Positions 11,801 to 25,067 of a stretch of DNA of 64,000 nucleotides are shown one piece after another. Origin of the DNA: Trichuris trichiura (lineage: Eukaryota; Nematoda; Enoplea; Trichinellida; Trichuridae). The notes under the pieces were generated by a model. The model saw nothing but the letters and a program-made list of their open reading frames with translations, was not told the DNA's origin and made no database searches. Every line of letters starts with the position of its first letter. Within the stretch, counting starts at the first letter, position 1. The position numbers were made by a program, and so were the translations under genes. The stretch covers positions 434,001 through 498,000 of the forward strand of contig JBAJFE010000029.1 of assembly GCA_037903355.1 (NCBI GenBank). Direction: 5' to 3'.

Positions 11801-14800
11801 TTGTAATGAAAGAAGTGGTTGTAAATATCTTTAAGCCAGAAATATTGTTGTATTACTCTTTCAACCTTTCGTTGCGTTGTTTTCACTTATAGCTTGTCTA
11901 TGACTGTAATTAGTTAGTTACTTTTATATGCTCTCTATTTGCGTAGGTGTGCTCTTCCTAGATAGGAACTTTATATGTGTCAGCATGTTATATCTTAGTC
12001 CTCAACGAGTGCATAGCCAAGTGAAAGAAGCACAGCGTGGGGCAAAACGTATGAATGCTAGAAGATAAAGCATGTCGATACTTCTTTTTCTGAGAAATAC
12101 ATTCTTGTACGAATTGCTTTCGTTAAAATTTCGTTGCTGACGTTATGCTCTCAATTGTAAGCATGCCTGACGTCATTTCATGTGAAAAATCAACTATTGT
12201 TGGATGGTTTTCATCTGTGCAACTGCAGCGACGAATGTTGCAGCTGACGCCATAACGGCAATGCTATTTCGTAAAACGATTGACGAAAGCGATATTTACA
12301 GGCGTAGGTTTTTACGTCAGCAAAAACATTGTATTCTTTAGTTTCATTTTTTGTCATTGTCGCGGAGGTCCAGCGCGATGCCGTTAACGGATATTCTTAT
12401 CGCAACTACTAAACACAGAGCGTTCGATGCGGATTGTACATTTAGTTAGGACGACGTGCTGCGAACGGCACTAAAAAGTACTGAAGCCAACATGGAATGG
12501 AAATGGATGCAATGTCTTCTTTTTACACGGTCAAATTGGCTTTCTAAACGTTTCTAAGCTTGAGAGGATTGTGCATTTTCAAAATGGAGAAAGCTGAAAC
12601 AAAAACATGAGATTTCAACATCAACTAAGCCTATGTCAGGCAGATGCAAATTCACTGGTGCACATTTTAGAAATCTTAATCATAGACTTCACGACTGGCT
12701 CATTGATACTTCGGGTTCGTTAGTTAGGCAGGAAACGTACATCATCAAATGTAGGAGTGTTGATGGAAATTGAAAAATGAGCGAACAGATGCCTTTTTTT
12801 CGTATTCACCTTGGAATGCAACATTTCGAGACATACGGCCAAATTATCAAATAGTGATAGTATCTTTTACAAAAAAGTTCAGTTGAAGATACTTCATCTC
12901 TTTCAAACTGAATGCGTGCCTGAGGCGACTGACATTTGATTATATTCTGTACATATTTGACACTCTACAACATGGCTTCAGGCGTCATATCATTTGTACT
13001 GCATAGTTTTACTCCGCTTTCTCTTCATTTCCCTGGAGAAGGCACGCGTGCAATTTTTTTAAATCTTTTATTCTAGGCTTTTGTGCGCTGTGTATCTTTC
13101 CTGTATATCCTCAGTTACTCTCAAGTAATACATTTCAGCGAATGCTAGACGCCGAACGAACGTGTTCATTCAATTGCTAACACAGGGGATGTTGGAACTA
13201 ACTTATACCAACACAGGAGGAAGTTTTTATTACTGATACTATTTTTTATAGTTACATTGTCTGACAATGTGTTATGTAAAATGTTCAATGTCATTCATTA
13301 CTATTAGGAACTGTTTAAACATGTGCTGGTAATACGTCGAGGAAGCTGAGTTAGTTTAATGGTTGCATAGTACTACTGGAAGACTGCGACATGCAAACGC
13401 GCAGAGGTGTTAGTGAGATAAAATAGTATCGATTTAAAAAAAGAAAAAGATTTCCTTGCTACGTAGCAGCATTGAACTGTACAGAAATTATCTTGGGGAA
13501 GCTGCATGATTAAGAAGCGCATTGAGAAAATTTGGAGGAATTCTTTTTGTGCTATAGTACCAACGCATTTCTTTCAGTAAAATTAAGATTACCTATGAAG
13601 CAAAGCCATCGAAGTATACGTTGGATTGGAAAATAAATGGCAAATGCCTTGTCGTTTCTTCTGTAAAGAATTAGTTCCGGTTTAAGCATAGTTTGCTGCA
13701 GAAGCTTGTTACTTTCCAAATATAGAATGCAAAAGAGCTTTAGGATTCTTCCAGTCGTGAGGTATCGAGAAGTACACTCATAAGTCTATGCATTCTATTA
13801 CTGTTTTGAAGTTAGGTAGTGTAAACTATTAGTTTTTGCTCAAGCTATGCACAGTGCCAGTTTAGCTGGTTTGCTAGCGCAGAAATCATGAACACAAGTC
13901 AAAAGTGCTAAGCTAATTTTACTAGGAATAAATGCTAAAAATGAGCCTACCGGGACGGCTTTTTGAAATGTATTATTCAACAAGTCATTTTCCATTTTAC
14001 AATATGACGAAAAATTAATCTTTCCTAATGCAGCAGGAAAAAGCAATTTTCTCTAAAGAATTGCAATCGCTTTCTGTTTTCGTTAGAGGTATTAATCATT
14101 TCAGTTTTTGAAAGACAGACAGTCTGGGCAGCAGGTTCAATCAATCCCTACTATTAATGGTTGACAGAATGTCTATGGGCTTCTATTGAAACGCCAGACC
14201 TTTAAAATGTATAGAAATATATTAAATTCATTCGTTACGTTTTTCTGTTAAAAATTTTTTACTGTTTTTTGCTTTATCTTTTCATTAAAGTTACATTAAG
14301 CGTATTTCATAAAATACACACCCACATGACCAATGCTGGACGGTGGGCATTAAAAGTTACTTTAATTGTAAGCAGGTTTTTTCCTACTTGCCAATATCTT
14401 GCGTGTTTGCCCACCAGTTTGTTACCAACAACTTTTGAGGGAACCTATGAGCAACTTGCACTTTCAATTGTTGCTCACATTTGCTTCTCATGGCAAAAAA
14501 CCGTTTTCTCTCAATCGAACCAAACGTAGCAATGTGTCAATTGGGAGCACTGCTGAAAGGCGAAGTGGGAAATATATTGCTGAACAGTTACTCCGGCGAC
14601 CAACTAATGAACCTTGAACTTACTGAGCGTCCTGCTTTTTGCATTTTTACTATTAATAGTTTGAACGCTGACGTAGCAATGCTATTAATGTACGGATGCG
14701 ATAATGTCTTCCTCGTAAGCCAGTGATGTAGCTTCATTCTGTTCTACTAAAACTGCTTGCTTTTTCTTTATTGAAAATCAGTTTATTACCAATAAGCACG

Positions 14801-17800
14801 TAATTCTAAGGGTACTACAAAAATGCGAAACATTCTGAACCTACTCATTAAGTCGTCAGCGTTATGGCAGTAGTAGAGGCACTTTGTTAAGACGGAAATC
14901 CATCCTACCTATCAGGGAGCCGTGTTCAAGAGTGCAGGACAAAGCCTCACAAGTATTAAAACCGAATAACAGAACAACTTTCTGCTTCATGCATGCAGTG
15001 CTTAGTATTTTCAACATTACGTTTGTTCTGTGAATGAACTGTCCAGCCATTAGTGAGCAGATGGTTTTTGCTTCGTGATGTATCAGTGAAACCAAGCCAT
15101 TTCATAAAATTTATAGAAAGAATGTGATCCATTATTAGAGAGATTATAATGAGGAAGGTTTGCAGTTCACTAACTGCTTTGAAATGTGTGAAGCAACTTC
15201 TATACTATTGTAAAATCTTACAAGGATTCGGTATCGACGGAAACAAAGTCTCATGCCAATGAAGTGCAGTTTCGCGTTTGTGAAGATACAAAAAATTATG
15301 TATTCTCCAAATGCATCTGACCTCAAGGACAAATATTGAACAACGATGTCAGTAGTTTCATTTTTAGGTTTATAATAAAGCTTTATAAGAATGAGAGATG
15401 CCCTATTTTCGCAATTTAATTATAGTTAACCTAGAAAGACTCGTGTTCCCGATTAGCTCATAAAGGGCAATTGTATTAGCAAATGGATGAAATTAATTTG
15501 TCGCAATGATACGTCAGCATATCGGAGCGATCATCAGCGAAAACTCCAGCAGCAGGTTAACTTCAGATGGCCTTGAGAGGTCATGATTCAGAGAAAGTCG
15601 TAACAAACTGTTCTCCAGAGTTCAAAGTCTACCCATAAATTTTTGCCGAATGAGAAGCGTGGGTTTGCATTACGTCCGCCATTTTGCCTGCAAGTTTCGA
15701 TAGAATTGAACAGCAAAAAATTTAAGGATTTTATTTTTAACAAGCAGCTGATAGCAGCAAGGCGGATTGCTTCCTTATGGAATGTAGCCATTTTCAGGCT
15801 GTTGCGCAAGCAGTATTAACGACGCTGTGCCAATGGGGAAACATTGAGATGCCCACTTGAATCTTTGTCCATTCGAAATTTCATTTGCTTTAACTTTTAT
15901 CTGTCGCCCATTCGATTAACTATTGCGTCATTTGCCTGTTGCCGTTTAATCAATTGCGTTGTTAGGTGTATTGCGAACAAGAGTTTCTTTATCGCATATT
16001 TTAAAAGTTGAACATCTTTTTTTAAAATAAAGCGTCTAAGACGTACAATTGACTGATTTTTTTAAAGGCTGTCTACGCTGGCCTGAAGAAACTTCATTAT
16101 CTGGTAGTTCACCTTTCTCCCGTTAAAATATAATTACCAACTTTGCCTGAATTTCTCCCCAATGAAAAAGTGTGCCTTTACTCTAATTTCTCATGGCCAT
16201 GCCAACGTGGCACTCATTCCCTGAAATTAATATGCCTATTAAAGTAAAAGTGTAAAATTCGTTTTGTTCCAAATATCTGCTTGTCATTTTTCGCTCTTTT
16301 TACTTTGCTGCGAGCCTTGTTCGAAGTGGGACAATTCTGAGGCATAAAGTTTTAACAGATCGCCTTATTGTAAAATTAATCAGAATGCTTGCCTTTGGGC
16401 TAGAATGTAAGTCACTCTTGGAAATGTCAAAACCTGTTTTGACGGCATAAAATGCCTTTGCTGGTCATTAATTGTAAAAATTTAAACTCGCAGCTCATTC
16501 AGGGCTCATTGTACAATCAAAAGGAAAACTGACCTTAAAATCCCGGTGCATCCGGCAGGGAGCTCTCATGCTGATTAGAAATGGTATCTCCTAGGAGGGT
16601 CATCTTGTAGCGGCCCATCACCCACAGTTGATCCATTTTTCATGAGCCTTGTGATCACTTGCGTTTCCCTGATTGGCATTGACCTTTACAGCAAGCAATT
16701 AGCATTATGGTAGAAAAATTTCGCGGCGGCAAAGTCTAATTACATGTTCGTTAATATTCACTTTGCATAGCGATATCTTTGAGGACAAAATGGCAAGAGC
16801 GCTTTTAACTTTCCTGCAACTTGACCTGCATCGTTCCAATGGGCTTTTTGTAATTCTAGTCGGCCAATCGCGCTGCAAAAATGATGCATGATGCAATTAC
16901 TTGGCTGACGCTCCAATGACGTGACTCATCCACTTTAAGACCTAACGCCTTTGTTAAATTTGTATATAAACTCCAGATCGCTTCCTTGCCCACCACCTTC
17001 TGTCATGCATATCTATTCATACGCGTCATCCGTGTCCTATAGCTTTTAGCTGCTCTGCTGCAGCTTTTCCATATTGTCATTTGGTTATTTAGTCTTGCTA
17101 GTACGAATCCCGGTAGGTGAGCAATGTGTTTGATCTCTACTCGACGTTCATTCAGAAGGTAGTTCATTCAGGTTATCTGAATCATGTATCTATACATGTA
17201 CATATAGATAGATGGGTAGATAACCTGTTGAATAGGCTATTGAATCATTAATGCAGGGTGTTCCTGCAACAGGTTCGCGTGACTGTTAATTCTCCCCACT
17301 TATGCGTATGAACCGCATCAGAGACCATTCACTTTTGCTTTACAATTTTCAATTGTGAATAAGAGTGACCGCAAAGGCTGTCCGTTGCCCAATTAGTGTA
17401 AGTCTGAAATGGTGCGACCAATTGGCAATTCATTGGCGATTATTACTAAACTAGTGGACTGCCGTGACTGCCACTGGCGCATGTCGTTGTTCTTGTAGAG
17501 GTCACCAAACGTCCGCTGAGGTGGTGTCCCGCTGTGCTACCTCAGCTTTTGCGATGGCAGTGAAGCGAATGAACGCCTATAATGTCGACTGACCAATGTC
17601 GCCAGACGAGTTGTAACCTCTTTTGTGACCCGCCGAGTTAATTGCATAGCCATCGGGGGCAGCTTGCGTCACTTAATCCACAGTCGCCTCGCGCCAACCC
17701 TTACAGTGCATCAGGTTCAAAATTCAAACTGTACAGCGGGAAGGATTGTTTCCATTATTTTCTTGCCTTCTCGTGCCGTACGATCAGGCTGTCAGCAGGC

Positions 17801-17906
17801 TGAATCGATTTCACTTTCAGCACCTACAAATATAGATATTTCCCCACTGCCTGGCTTTTATCTGGCTACTCCCGTTAATTATCCATCGTCAGCTCTTGGA
17901 AAGTTC
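8825..17906. other. Gene-poor AT-rich region, about 9 kb
   Basis: I checked both strands for exon-like blocks and tRNA boxes and found none I can support. The longest open frames (for example 14481-14726 + and 15588-15809 -) resemble no family. The only structure I would single out is an imperfect hairpin at 17167-17232. An AATAAA at about 9256 is probably too distant to serve CPSF4. The region may hold upstream regulation of the Ig gene. Confidence 0.45.
17167..17232 (+). other. Imperfect stem-loop, pre-miRNA-sized
   Basis: The arms AGGTTATCT/AGATAACCT (9 bp), CAT/ATG and TATCTAT/ATAGATA (7 bp) are separated by small internal loops and closed by a short loop around ACATGTACAT, giving about 66 nt in total. 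It lies about 0.7 kb upstream of the Ig gene. There is no match to a miRNA seed I know, and the inner stem is partly microsatellite-like (ATAGATAGATG). Confidence 0.3.
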
Positions 17907-20900
17907 ATGATACGCAGTGGTACTGGTCGTTGTGGTCGCGTAATGGAATCAAGAAAACTGCAGCATACACCTCGAGCTAGCCAAGGGCAAGCGTGCTTCA
18001 TATGCTTTATATTGGTCTTGACTACCTTATGCAACGCAGAAGGTTCGTCCGTTGCTTACTTGAAAGTAAGTTCAATCTGTAATAGCATTCCTTTGCTAGA
18101 ATGAACTTTAAACCAATTTTGTTGCACCATATGCATGTGTAAGTCAAGTAACCTTGCACCCAGTTGACATGCGCCACCTGCGTTGTCTTACATGCCGGTA
18201 GAAAGTCCAACGTAGCAGTCGTTTAAGGAACGTCCTAGTTTGATGCTAAGCAGAAGCATGTGACTAGTTGTGTATTTTGAAGTCGGCAAGATGTTTTCAA
18301 TAGGTTCAACTGCTCTAGCGTTTCTTTAGAACTGTACTGAAAAAATTCATGAATTGAGACTACGCGCTTCAAAAGAAGATGAGTATGTATACATATAAAA
18401 TTTTTGGAGAAATTTTTTAATATTCTTCTAAAAATAAATTCCGCGCAAAAACTTTTAGCAGAAACAATTTTTAAAAACCCATTTAAGAAGAAAAAGAAAA
18501 GAGAAAAAAGAAAATGTTTTAATATTGAACTTTTTATCGATTACATTAACGGAAAAAAACCATTTATTTCAAATAGTCATTTTCGACATTGCGGCAGTTC
18601 GACTTTGCCTGGTTTCGAAAGTTTGGTAGAACAGCAGGACTCGCATTTGAAAAGACTGCCAATATTAGCCGAATAGACGGAATAGCAAGCTACTAATAGT
18701 ATTAGCCTTTGTACTGAATGAGCAATGAAAAGAGAAAGTAGAAATGGTGATATTTAATTGGATTTTGTCTACAACGTACGAATAGCTAAAGTCCTTTTGA
18801 AATGAGCTTTATTTCAGAAAATGATGCTAGAGAAAGACGATTCGATGCGCACTCCTGTGGAACTACGTAACCCAGCCTGCGACTCGGTCATTCTGTACAG
18901 ATCTTTTAATTTGTAGTTCGTCTGGTCGATAAACCGTCTCTTCACATTTCGGCCGCGCCAAAGGATGTGCGCGTTCGCGAAGGCCTTCCGTTTTCCCTTA
19001 GATGCGAAGCGCAAGGTATACCGGCACCGGTGATTTCGTGGAAATTCAATGGCAAGACCATTACGCAAGGCGAGCATGAAGGCGAGCGCAATTTTGCTGA
19101 GCTGCTTATGAACATTGGAAAGGAAACCGTACAAAGTTCGAACACTGCGGCTCAGCTGCAAATCCCGTGTGCTACGTACAAACATGCTGGCTATTACGAA
19201 TGCGTAGCGGAAAATGGCTTTACAACCGTCAGCGCGACGGCCAAAGTGGGTATTGGCAATGGTAAGTTCTATACAGTCATTTATCTCACTTCTTCGCAAT
19301 CGATGGGCCATGCGTGATTCAAATCATTACGAAACTATGCGGAATTAAATAAAACTATTTAAGCTTTTAGAAGTATACGTAGAACAATTTCAGGATTTGA
19401 CTGCTCAGATGAGAAAATTTAGTTGCTTCGCTATAGCTCCATTCATTCCTAGCGAAAACGCTATTGCAAAAGCTAAGCAGGTTCAGCTTAGTATGTAGAA
19501 TAATAGGTTAAAGAGCGTTTGCGCAAAAAAGTTGCACTTCTGTTACGTGAAAATTTTAGGCCTGCAATTCTTTTCCATTAAATGTCACGTCACGTATAGC
19601 CTCTATTCGCCATCCACTACTTAGGTCCATTCAACGTAGATGCGGCAAAATATTCTCATTCTGCTCTTTCGATGAATGGTGGCAATTTACAACAGAGCTG
19701 AAAAAAGCCGTGGTTTAACTACTTAATATTTCGTAGGCGTTAGGGAAAACGTTTTTCAGATTGAGGACACTGACAGGTTCTCTTTAATCAGTACAGTTAT
19801 TGCTTACTTCTGCCAACTGAGCGCTTCAAGTTTGCTCGCTGGTGGCTAGTAAGAATAAATCGACTGATTTCAACTTATGTGTACAAAAATAGTCTTTTGA
19901 CATTGGTATGCGTGCGGTGGGTGGCCTTCAGGTTAAACGATGGCGTGGGCGGAAAAAGATAGTTCTGATACAGCCGCATTCCGGTTGATTAAGTATTTCA
20001 GTCATGTTCTATTCCGGTACAGTGTGACACCTTTGGCTCAGTGCGTAGGCAGCCATTCAACAGAGCAAGCACTCCCTTTTTTCACGGTCGTCATTGTTCA
20101 GCGGAAAGTTTGAATCAAAGTTCTTTTCTAGCGCTACCGGCGATTGCTCAGAATGGATGTAGTAATACTGTTCTTCTGGAGGAAGGCCAAAGAGTACCAA
20201 AGATATATATGTGGACGGACTTCAGATTCGAAGTAATTGGCGCGAGTGTTCAATTGTTTTGCAGAGCCAGTGGTTATCCTGAACCAATAATCAAGTGGTA
20301 TAGACGGGATGGCAAAGAAATCGTCAATGTCGACGGTTTCAACGTAAGTGAACCAACTCTGTAACAGCCATTTAAACTGCCAAAAATAGAACCTTCATAA
20401 TTTGTTATTCCTAATTTGGCAAAATTACGAGGACCTTTCTCTGAGTAACTGATTTCAATGCATATGGTTTGCGCTCAAATTATTAGCACTTATATTATCT
20501 CTCGTAATGGTTGGTTGATCCCTAAGCTTTAAGTGATCAACGTTGTTAAAGAGAGGTTCGATCAGCCAACTGCTTGTTACTATTAATAGTAAACACCATT
20601 AGAACGTTCAGAGGCGGTCACTTGGACTTCGCTGACACAAGAGATTATTAGGCGCAAACTTGCGGTTCTCCTAGAACAGCTTTTGCTATAAAAATAGACC
20701 AGTGGAAATATAAACAGCTTTGGCAATCAGAAAGTTTGTCCATAAATGGGCTGACATGACTAACTTGTACACCGGGGAACTCTGCTGTTGGCTGTTTGTT
20801 GTTCTACTAATTAGCTGTCTGAATCACTGATCAGAATTTTAAACCACCGCCCTCAAAGCCAATGTAAAATCGTATTGACGTTTGGGTTGGAAAATAGAGA

Positions 20901-21201
20901 GGCTTGAATGCGGTTCATTACAGATCCATCGGATGTTAGGGATCTATACCACTTACCTGCTGCACTTTCACTTCGTTTGACTTTTTCAGGTACTGGATAA
21001 TGGTGACTTATTAATTAGACACGGTACATGGGAAGATGCTGGTCTTTACTTCTGCAAAGCATCAAATGACTATGGTGTTAGCGAGTCGCAGACATTCTAC
21101 TATCCGACCGCGGTAAGCAAACTAGTAATACTACTTCGCCTTCCTAATGGGCATTTGGTTTCGTTCAGCAGAAGGAAAATGAAATAAGCGAGGAAAAATG
21201 A
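17907..21201 (+). CDS. Secreted two-immunoglobulin-domain protein (ZIG-2/3/4 or ImpL2-like)
   Basis: Five exons fit in phase: 17907-18042, 18917-19261, 20132-20343, 20990-21112 and 21169-21201 (TGA), about 282 aa. Exon 1 encodes a hydrophobic leader (CFICFILVLTTLCNAE), so the product is probably secreted. Two I-set-like Ig domains follow. The first has SLRCEAQG, the core Trp in ISWKFNG and YYECVAENG. The second has QLFCRASG, Trp in IKWYRRDG, and DAGLYFCKASNDYG ending in TFYYP. The last element resembles the C-terminal LYP strand of insect ImpL2 and C. elegans secreted ZIG proteins, which maintain axon position or bind insulin-like peptides. No membrane segment follows; the tail is QKENEISEEK. 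The start could also be the ATG at 17943, and the exon-1 donor (AAG|GTTCGT) is the least certain junction; a GTAAGT at 18066 gives the wrong phase. The exact orthologue is unresolved. Confidence 0.78.
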
Positions 21202-21332
21202 CTGAAAAACATGGACTCAAGTGCGCAAAGCAAAATAGCTTCAATACTTTGTTGTCACACACGGTAGCTACTGCAGCTATTAAAATTTTGCAATTGTTTG
21301 ACCTCGCTGAGCAAAAACTAAGCCGTATACAC

Positions 21333-21617
21333 TCACAGACCAACGTCTGCTTTCCAGACGTCCACTTTTGTCTCCCGCGATGCGTCGTTCAACAGATCAC
21401 CAACCTCTGAGCCTTTATCTTTGGTCTTCTCCAATTTTTCCTCCATCTGTCTCTGCAGTTTCTCTAATTTTACCAAAGTCATTGACTTAAGAGGCATAAT
21501 TTTTGGCTTGCAAAATATCGGATCCAGTTCGATTTCGTCAAATAACATTCCGTTCTTTGGTAGAATAGTTTCAAGATTCATTGCGTCCACTATGATCGCT
21601 GACAAACGAAAAATCAC
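21333..21617 (-). CDS. BBIP1: BBSome-interacting protein 1-like (BBIP10/BBS18)
   Basis: BBIP1 is a small subunit of the BBSome, the coat that moves membrane proteins in and out of cilia. The single-exon frame encodes 94 aa (human about 92). The middle reads ETILPKNGMLFDE, then FCKPKIMPLKSMTLVKLEKL. This aligns with the vertebrate block VLPKQGQLF...LCKPKLLPLKSLTLEKLEK. After it comes a charged helix and a divergent tail. Start is taken at 21617; a second Met at residue 13 is closer to the conserved block. The gene converges with the Ig gene, whose stop is 132 nt away. In nematodes cilia occur only on sensory neurons, so expression there is expected but not visible from sequence. Confidence 0.85.
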   Translation of the reverse strand: MIFRLSAIIVDAMNLETILPKNGMLFDEIELDPIFCKPKIMPLKSMTLVKLEKLQRQMEEKLEKTKDKGSEVGDLLNDASRETKVDVWKADVGL

Positions 21618-22055
21618 GTTGTTACTCTCCTTTTCGTTTCCATGGCAACGCTAGGATGATAAGAATACAAGTATGTTCAGGTTATCATTCGTTAGAAGTG
21701 GCTGGTATTATTACTCATTAGCAAGTAACGCAGTTATTAGTAATGAATGCTTTTGCTAGGAAGTAGCTAACTCAATAACATGAAGTGAAGTTCCTCATGC
21801 GCAGATGACCGGCAAATTGAAATACAGTAATAGGCATTTTGTTTGGAGCTCAGTCTATATTACATATGACGCCATTATGTAGTAAATTAAATTTTGAAAG
21901 CTGGGTCCTCCTTAGCGAGTCCAAGAGCTTTTTACACAGTGCATTTCAGTAAGGCTTTTTGGAGTATAAGTTTTACCTTCGCAAAACCGCCTTGTCTCAC
22001 CTGCAGCCCTGTTCATTTCCACTGCCACTGATGGTTTAATTATTAATACCAAAGC

Positions 22056-22248
22056 TTCATAGTAGATCTTCAGATTCACTAGTTTTGCCTGTTGGGTGTA
22101 TCTGTAAGTAAACTTCAAAATGCCCTACCAACGGATGGATGAGCAAATTGTTACAATTTGCTCATCCATCCGTTGGTAGGGCATTTTGAAGTTTACTTAC
22201 AGATACACCCAACAGGCAAAACCCGTGAATCTGAAGATCTACTATGAA
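22056..22248. mobile_element. Near-perfect foldback element
   Basis: The two arms of about 96 bp are inverted around position 22152 with only a 1-nt spacer. Mismatches are confined to a few positions near the outer quarter. The arms contain CCAACGGATGGATGAGCAAA, shared with the element at 27101-27427 and a fragment near 50710. There is no coding capacity. The long arms and absence of protein suggest a non-autonomous DNA element. Confidence 0.85.
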
Positions 22249-25067
22249 ACTATTCAAGCCTGTTAAAAGACATCCTGTTTTTCGAAATACCAAAGCTTTT
22301 CCTGATTGACCGCAATGCGCATTTGTCGGCAGCTGGTCAAGAAGTGCACGCGACCTATGCGCTCAGTTTGAAAAACGTGCTTTAACTTAGCGGAAACTGA
22401 CAGCATGGCAGTATATGATGCAAAATAAATGGAGGGAAATACGCTGGTAGTTTCCCAAGCAGAAACGTCAGTGGTCAATAAAATATGGTTTTATGACATC
22501 CTTTAGCAAATGACGTAAAGTTTCTTTGGTCAAAAAATTAAAAAAACGTTTTCAGAAGTGCTTTGCTGGTTCGCGAAGTTGCTATGACTCTTGTGTGTTC
22601 TCTGAACTGTTCCAAAGTCTAAGATGCTTTGCTATTATCTATTATGGGCAGACATATGAAAAAACAATTCCAGGCAAAAGTTTAATCTTTATGAGTAAAA
22701 ACACTTATTATCAACGGTACATGTATACCTCTGCGTATGGTAAATTAAAATTTCATTTTCCAGCAGGTGACCAAAGTTTAACTAGCAAATGAAGCAATCA
22801 ATTCTTTTGCCAAGGTACGAGTAGCATCAGAACTTATACTGCTAAAAATTGTGAAGCAAGTATGCAGTTAGGTCTTTCACAAATTAAAAAGCAATACTTA
22901 GTACCGTAGCACAATGATATGCGAAAAATTAGGGGTGAAGCATTGAAAAGAAGGCTCTAGTTAATATTGAGGAAAGACAAAATTGAGTCCGAACTAAAAC
23001 TTTGTAAAAGTTTTTGTCAAATGCGCTATACTCATTTGTTTCCTTTATATCCCTCAAATGAAAACGGGAGCTCTTCTACCACTTTATCACGCACTTCAAC
23101 GCTCTCTAAAACGTTCATTACAGAAAGGCAACTATTTCATAATTGACAACTGTTAAGATAATTTTGTAGCTAGATTCGCGCTTTGCTGTAAACAACGGAT
23201 AGGAGTTGCTTCAAACCTGGAAAATGTTGCACAGTGCACGTAAGCGACGTGAAACCTGTCCGTCCAGAATTCTCTTTACCTTAATACCATTGCACGTGCA
23301 ACGAGGCTTGCTATTAACATATGCTTATGCGACGCTTTCAGACCAAGCTGTGTTTCTAAGCAAGCAGAATGTTCCACGTACAAACGCTAAAGCCTTAGCG
23401 TATTAATGTTATCTGCCCATCGCAATTTGAACTAAGAGGCTTAATCTTTTGTGTTATTTATAGTCGCGCGCAGTACTGCTGTTGCTACTGCAGCACGCGT
23501 TCGTATTTATTAAAGCATCTTCAATTTTCAGCAAGGAAAAGAGCATAAAACAATATAAGAAAAAGCTGAAATTAAAATAAGATTAATGCAAATAGTTGGT
23601 TTCCGGGTCTTCACTTCCTCCCTTTTTCCGTTGTTCATCAGCTTCTTCACTAGCTGTTGGCAGCATGTCCTGAATGCCTCCTTTTCTTTGCACTCCTTAG
23701 ACACTGCTTGTTTAATTTATGAATTCTTCGTTACAGGTGGTATTTGTTTTTAAATTTTTTTTAAGGCTGCTGCTGCGAAACGCCCACACGGGAAAGGAGT
23801 TTACTAAAAATCAAAACAACAAAAAACCAAGCAACGTTTCGTCCGTCATCTTCCAATCTTTGCGCCAACCTTTTCTTTATCCCCTCTCGTCAGGCCACGG
23901 ACTCTCAACAAGTGAACAGCACCAGATATGCGAAGAAACAAGGTTTAGCTTGTCCGTTTTTACTATTGCGTTTTCTAAGAACCTGCTACACCAGTATGCT
24001 ACGCTGATTGATAAACGTCAGCAGGAATACAGATGTTTCAAATGCCGCAGAGGTAAATGATTTTTGAAAAGTAGTCATCGATCAGGAAGAGGGCAGTGCG
24101 TTTGAAGCCCAAGTTTTTTCTAGAATCTCTTAGTACGATTCAGTTGTCATGATGATTTGTCAGTCTTGTTTATTGCAGGTCAACAGCTCGCACGAAATGT
24201 TTTGTTTATTTTATAACTTCGCAACGCAACAGAGTTTATGATCAGGTTTGCATGGAACGATAAGAGTGTAAGCCAGAAAAACCGCAGGATGAGCAGTGTA
24301 CCAGCTAGAGAAGCCATGTCTACATGAAAGGGGCTTCCTGATTAATATTAATTGTAGGCCATATGTTTAATCTGTCATATTTCGCAAATTGTGGTTAGTT
24401 TCACTTTTCATAATGTTTATTGAAGCTTACTGAGGCTCTCGAAGACTAAATTTTTTGACATAGGAGAGTAGGCTGACAGAAGATGGAACTCAAATGTTTC
24501 CACAATAATTCAGGAACATAAAAAACGAATCAGAAGCTTTCCATTAATGCATTTACAACTTTTTCTTTTTTTGAAAACTTAAGCTGTTCTGCCTCAAAGC
24601 ATTATTTTCCGGAGCTCTTAGCATCTGGGCGATAGCATCAAAAACTCAAAGCTCAGTGTTGTTAAGTCTTTTGCACTGCGCCTCAGTGAACTGTGGCGAT
24701 AAGGAGGGAAGCTGATCAGAATCATGATAACCAAGGATTGTCTCGTGGGTATATAAAGAGCTCAGCTAAACCTGCTGTGCAATAGCTGCCTGCTAACCGT
24801 TGATAAAACAAACGAAATGGCGATTTCTAACTTTAAAATCTTTTCTCTTGAGAATACGTTATCGCTAATGGTAGCGTTGTTTGCCCAGCATAATTCATAT
24901 GAGTCAAGCATCTGCTTCACCTTTTCCACAGGTATTTTTTGGACAAACTACTCTTTTTACCGTTTGGTAAGTTTTCATTGCTTAGTTTTATTACGGCATG
25001 ACCTTGAAAACGAAAGAGTTTCTAACGCTGTTTTGAAATTTCATCTGTATGTTTATTAGAGAAACAT

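Noticed and set aside
14481..14726. 81-residue + strand frame in the gene-poor region
   Set aside because: Amino-acid mix is plausible but there is no family resemblance and no neighbouring exon.
17517..17550. GCTGAGGTGG/CTACCTCAGC hairpin recalling let-7
   Set aside because: Too short for a precursor and diverges from let-7 after the first bases.
8825..17600. tRNA or spliceosomal RNA genes in the long non-coding stretches
   Set aside because: No A/B box pair or known snRNA block was found by eye on either strand; a covariance-model search would be decisive.
18814..19311. 165-residue minus-strand frame
   Set aside because: Antisense shadow of the first Ig exon; no motifs of its own.
23590..23705. 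Minus-strand frame with charged, protein-like sequence (ASEEADEQRKKGGSEDPE)
   Set aside because: The same bases contain a degenerate version of the foldback core and there is no proper acceptor; no family match.
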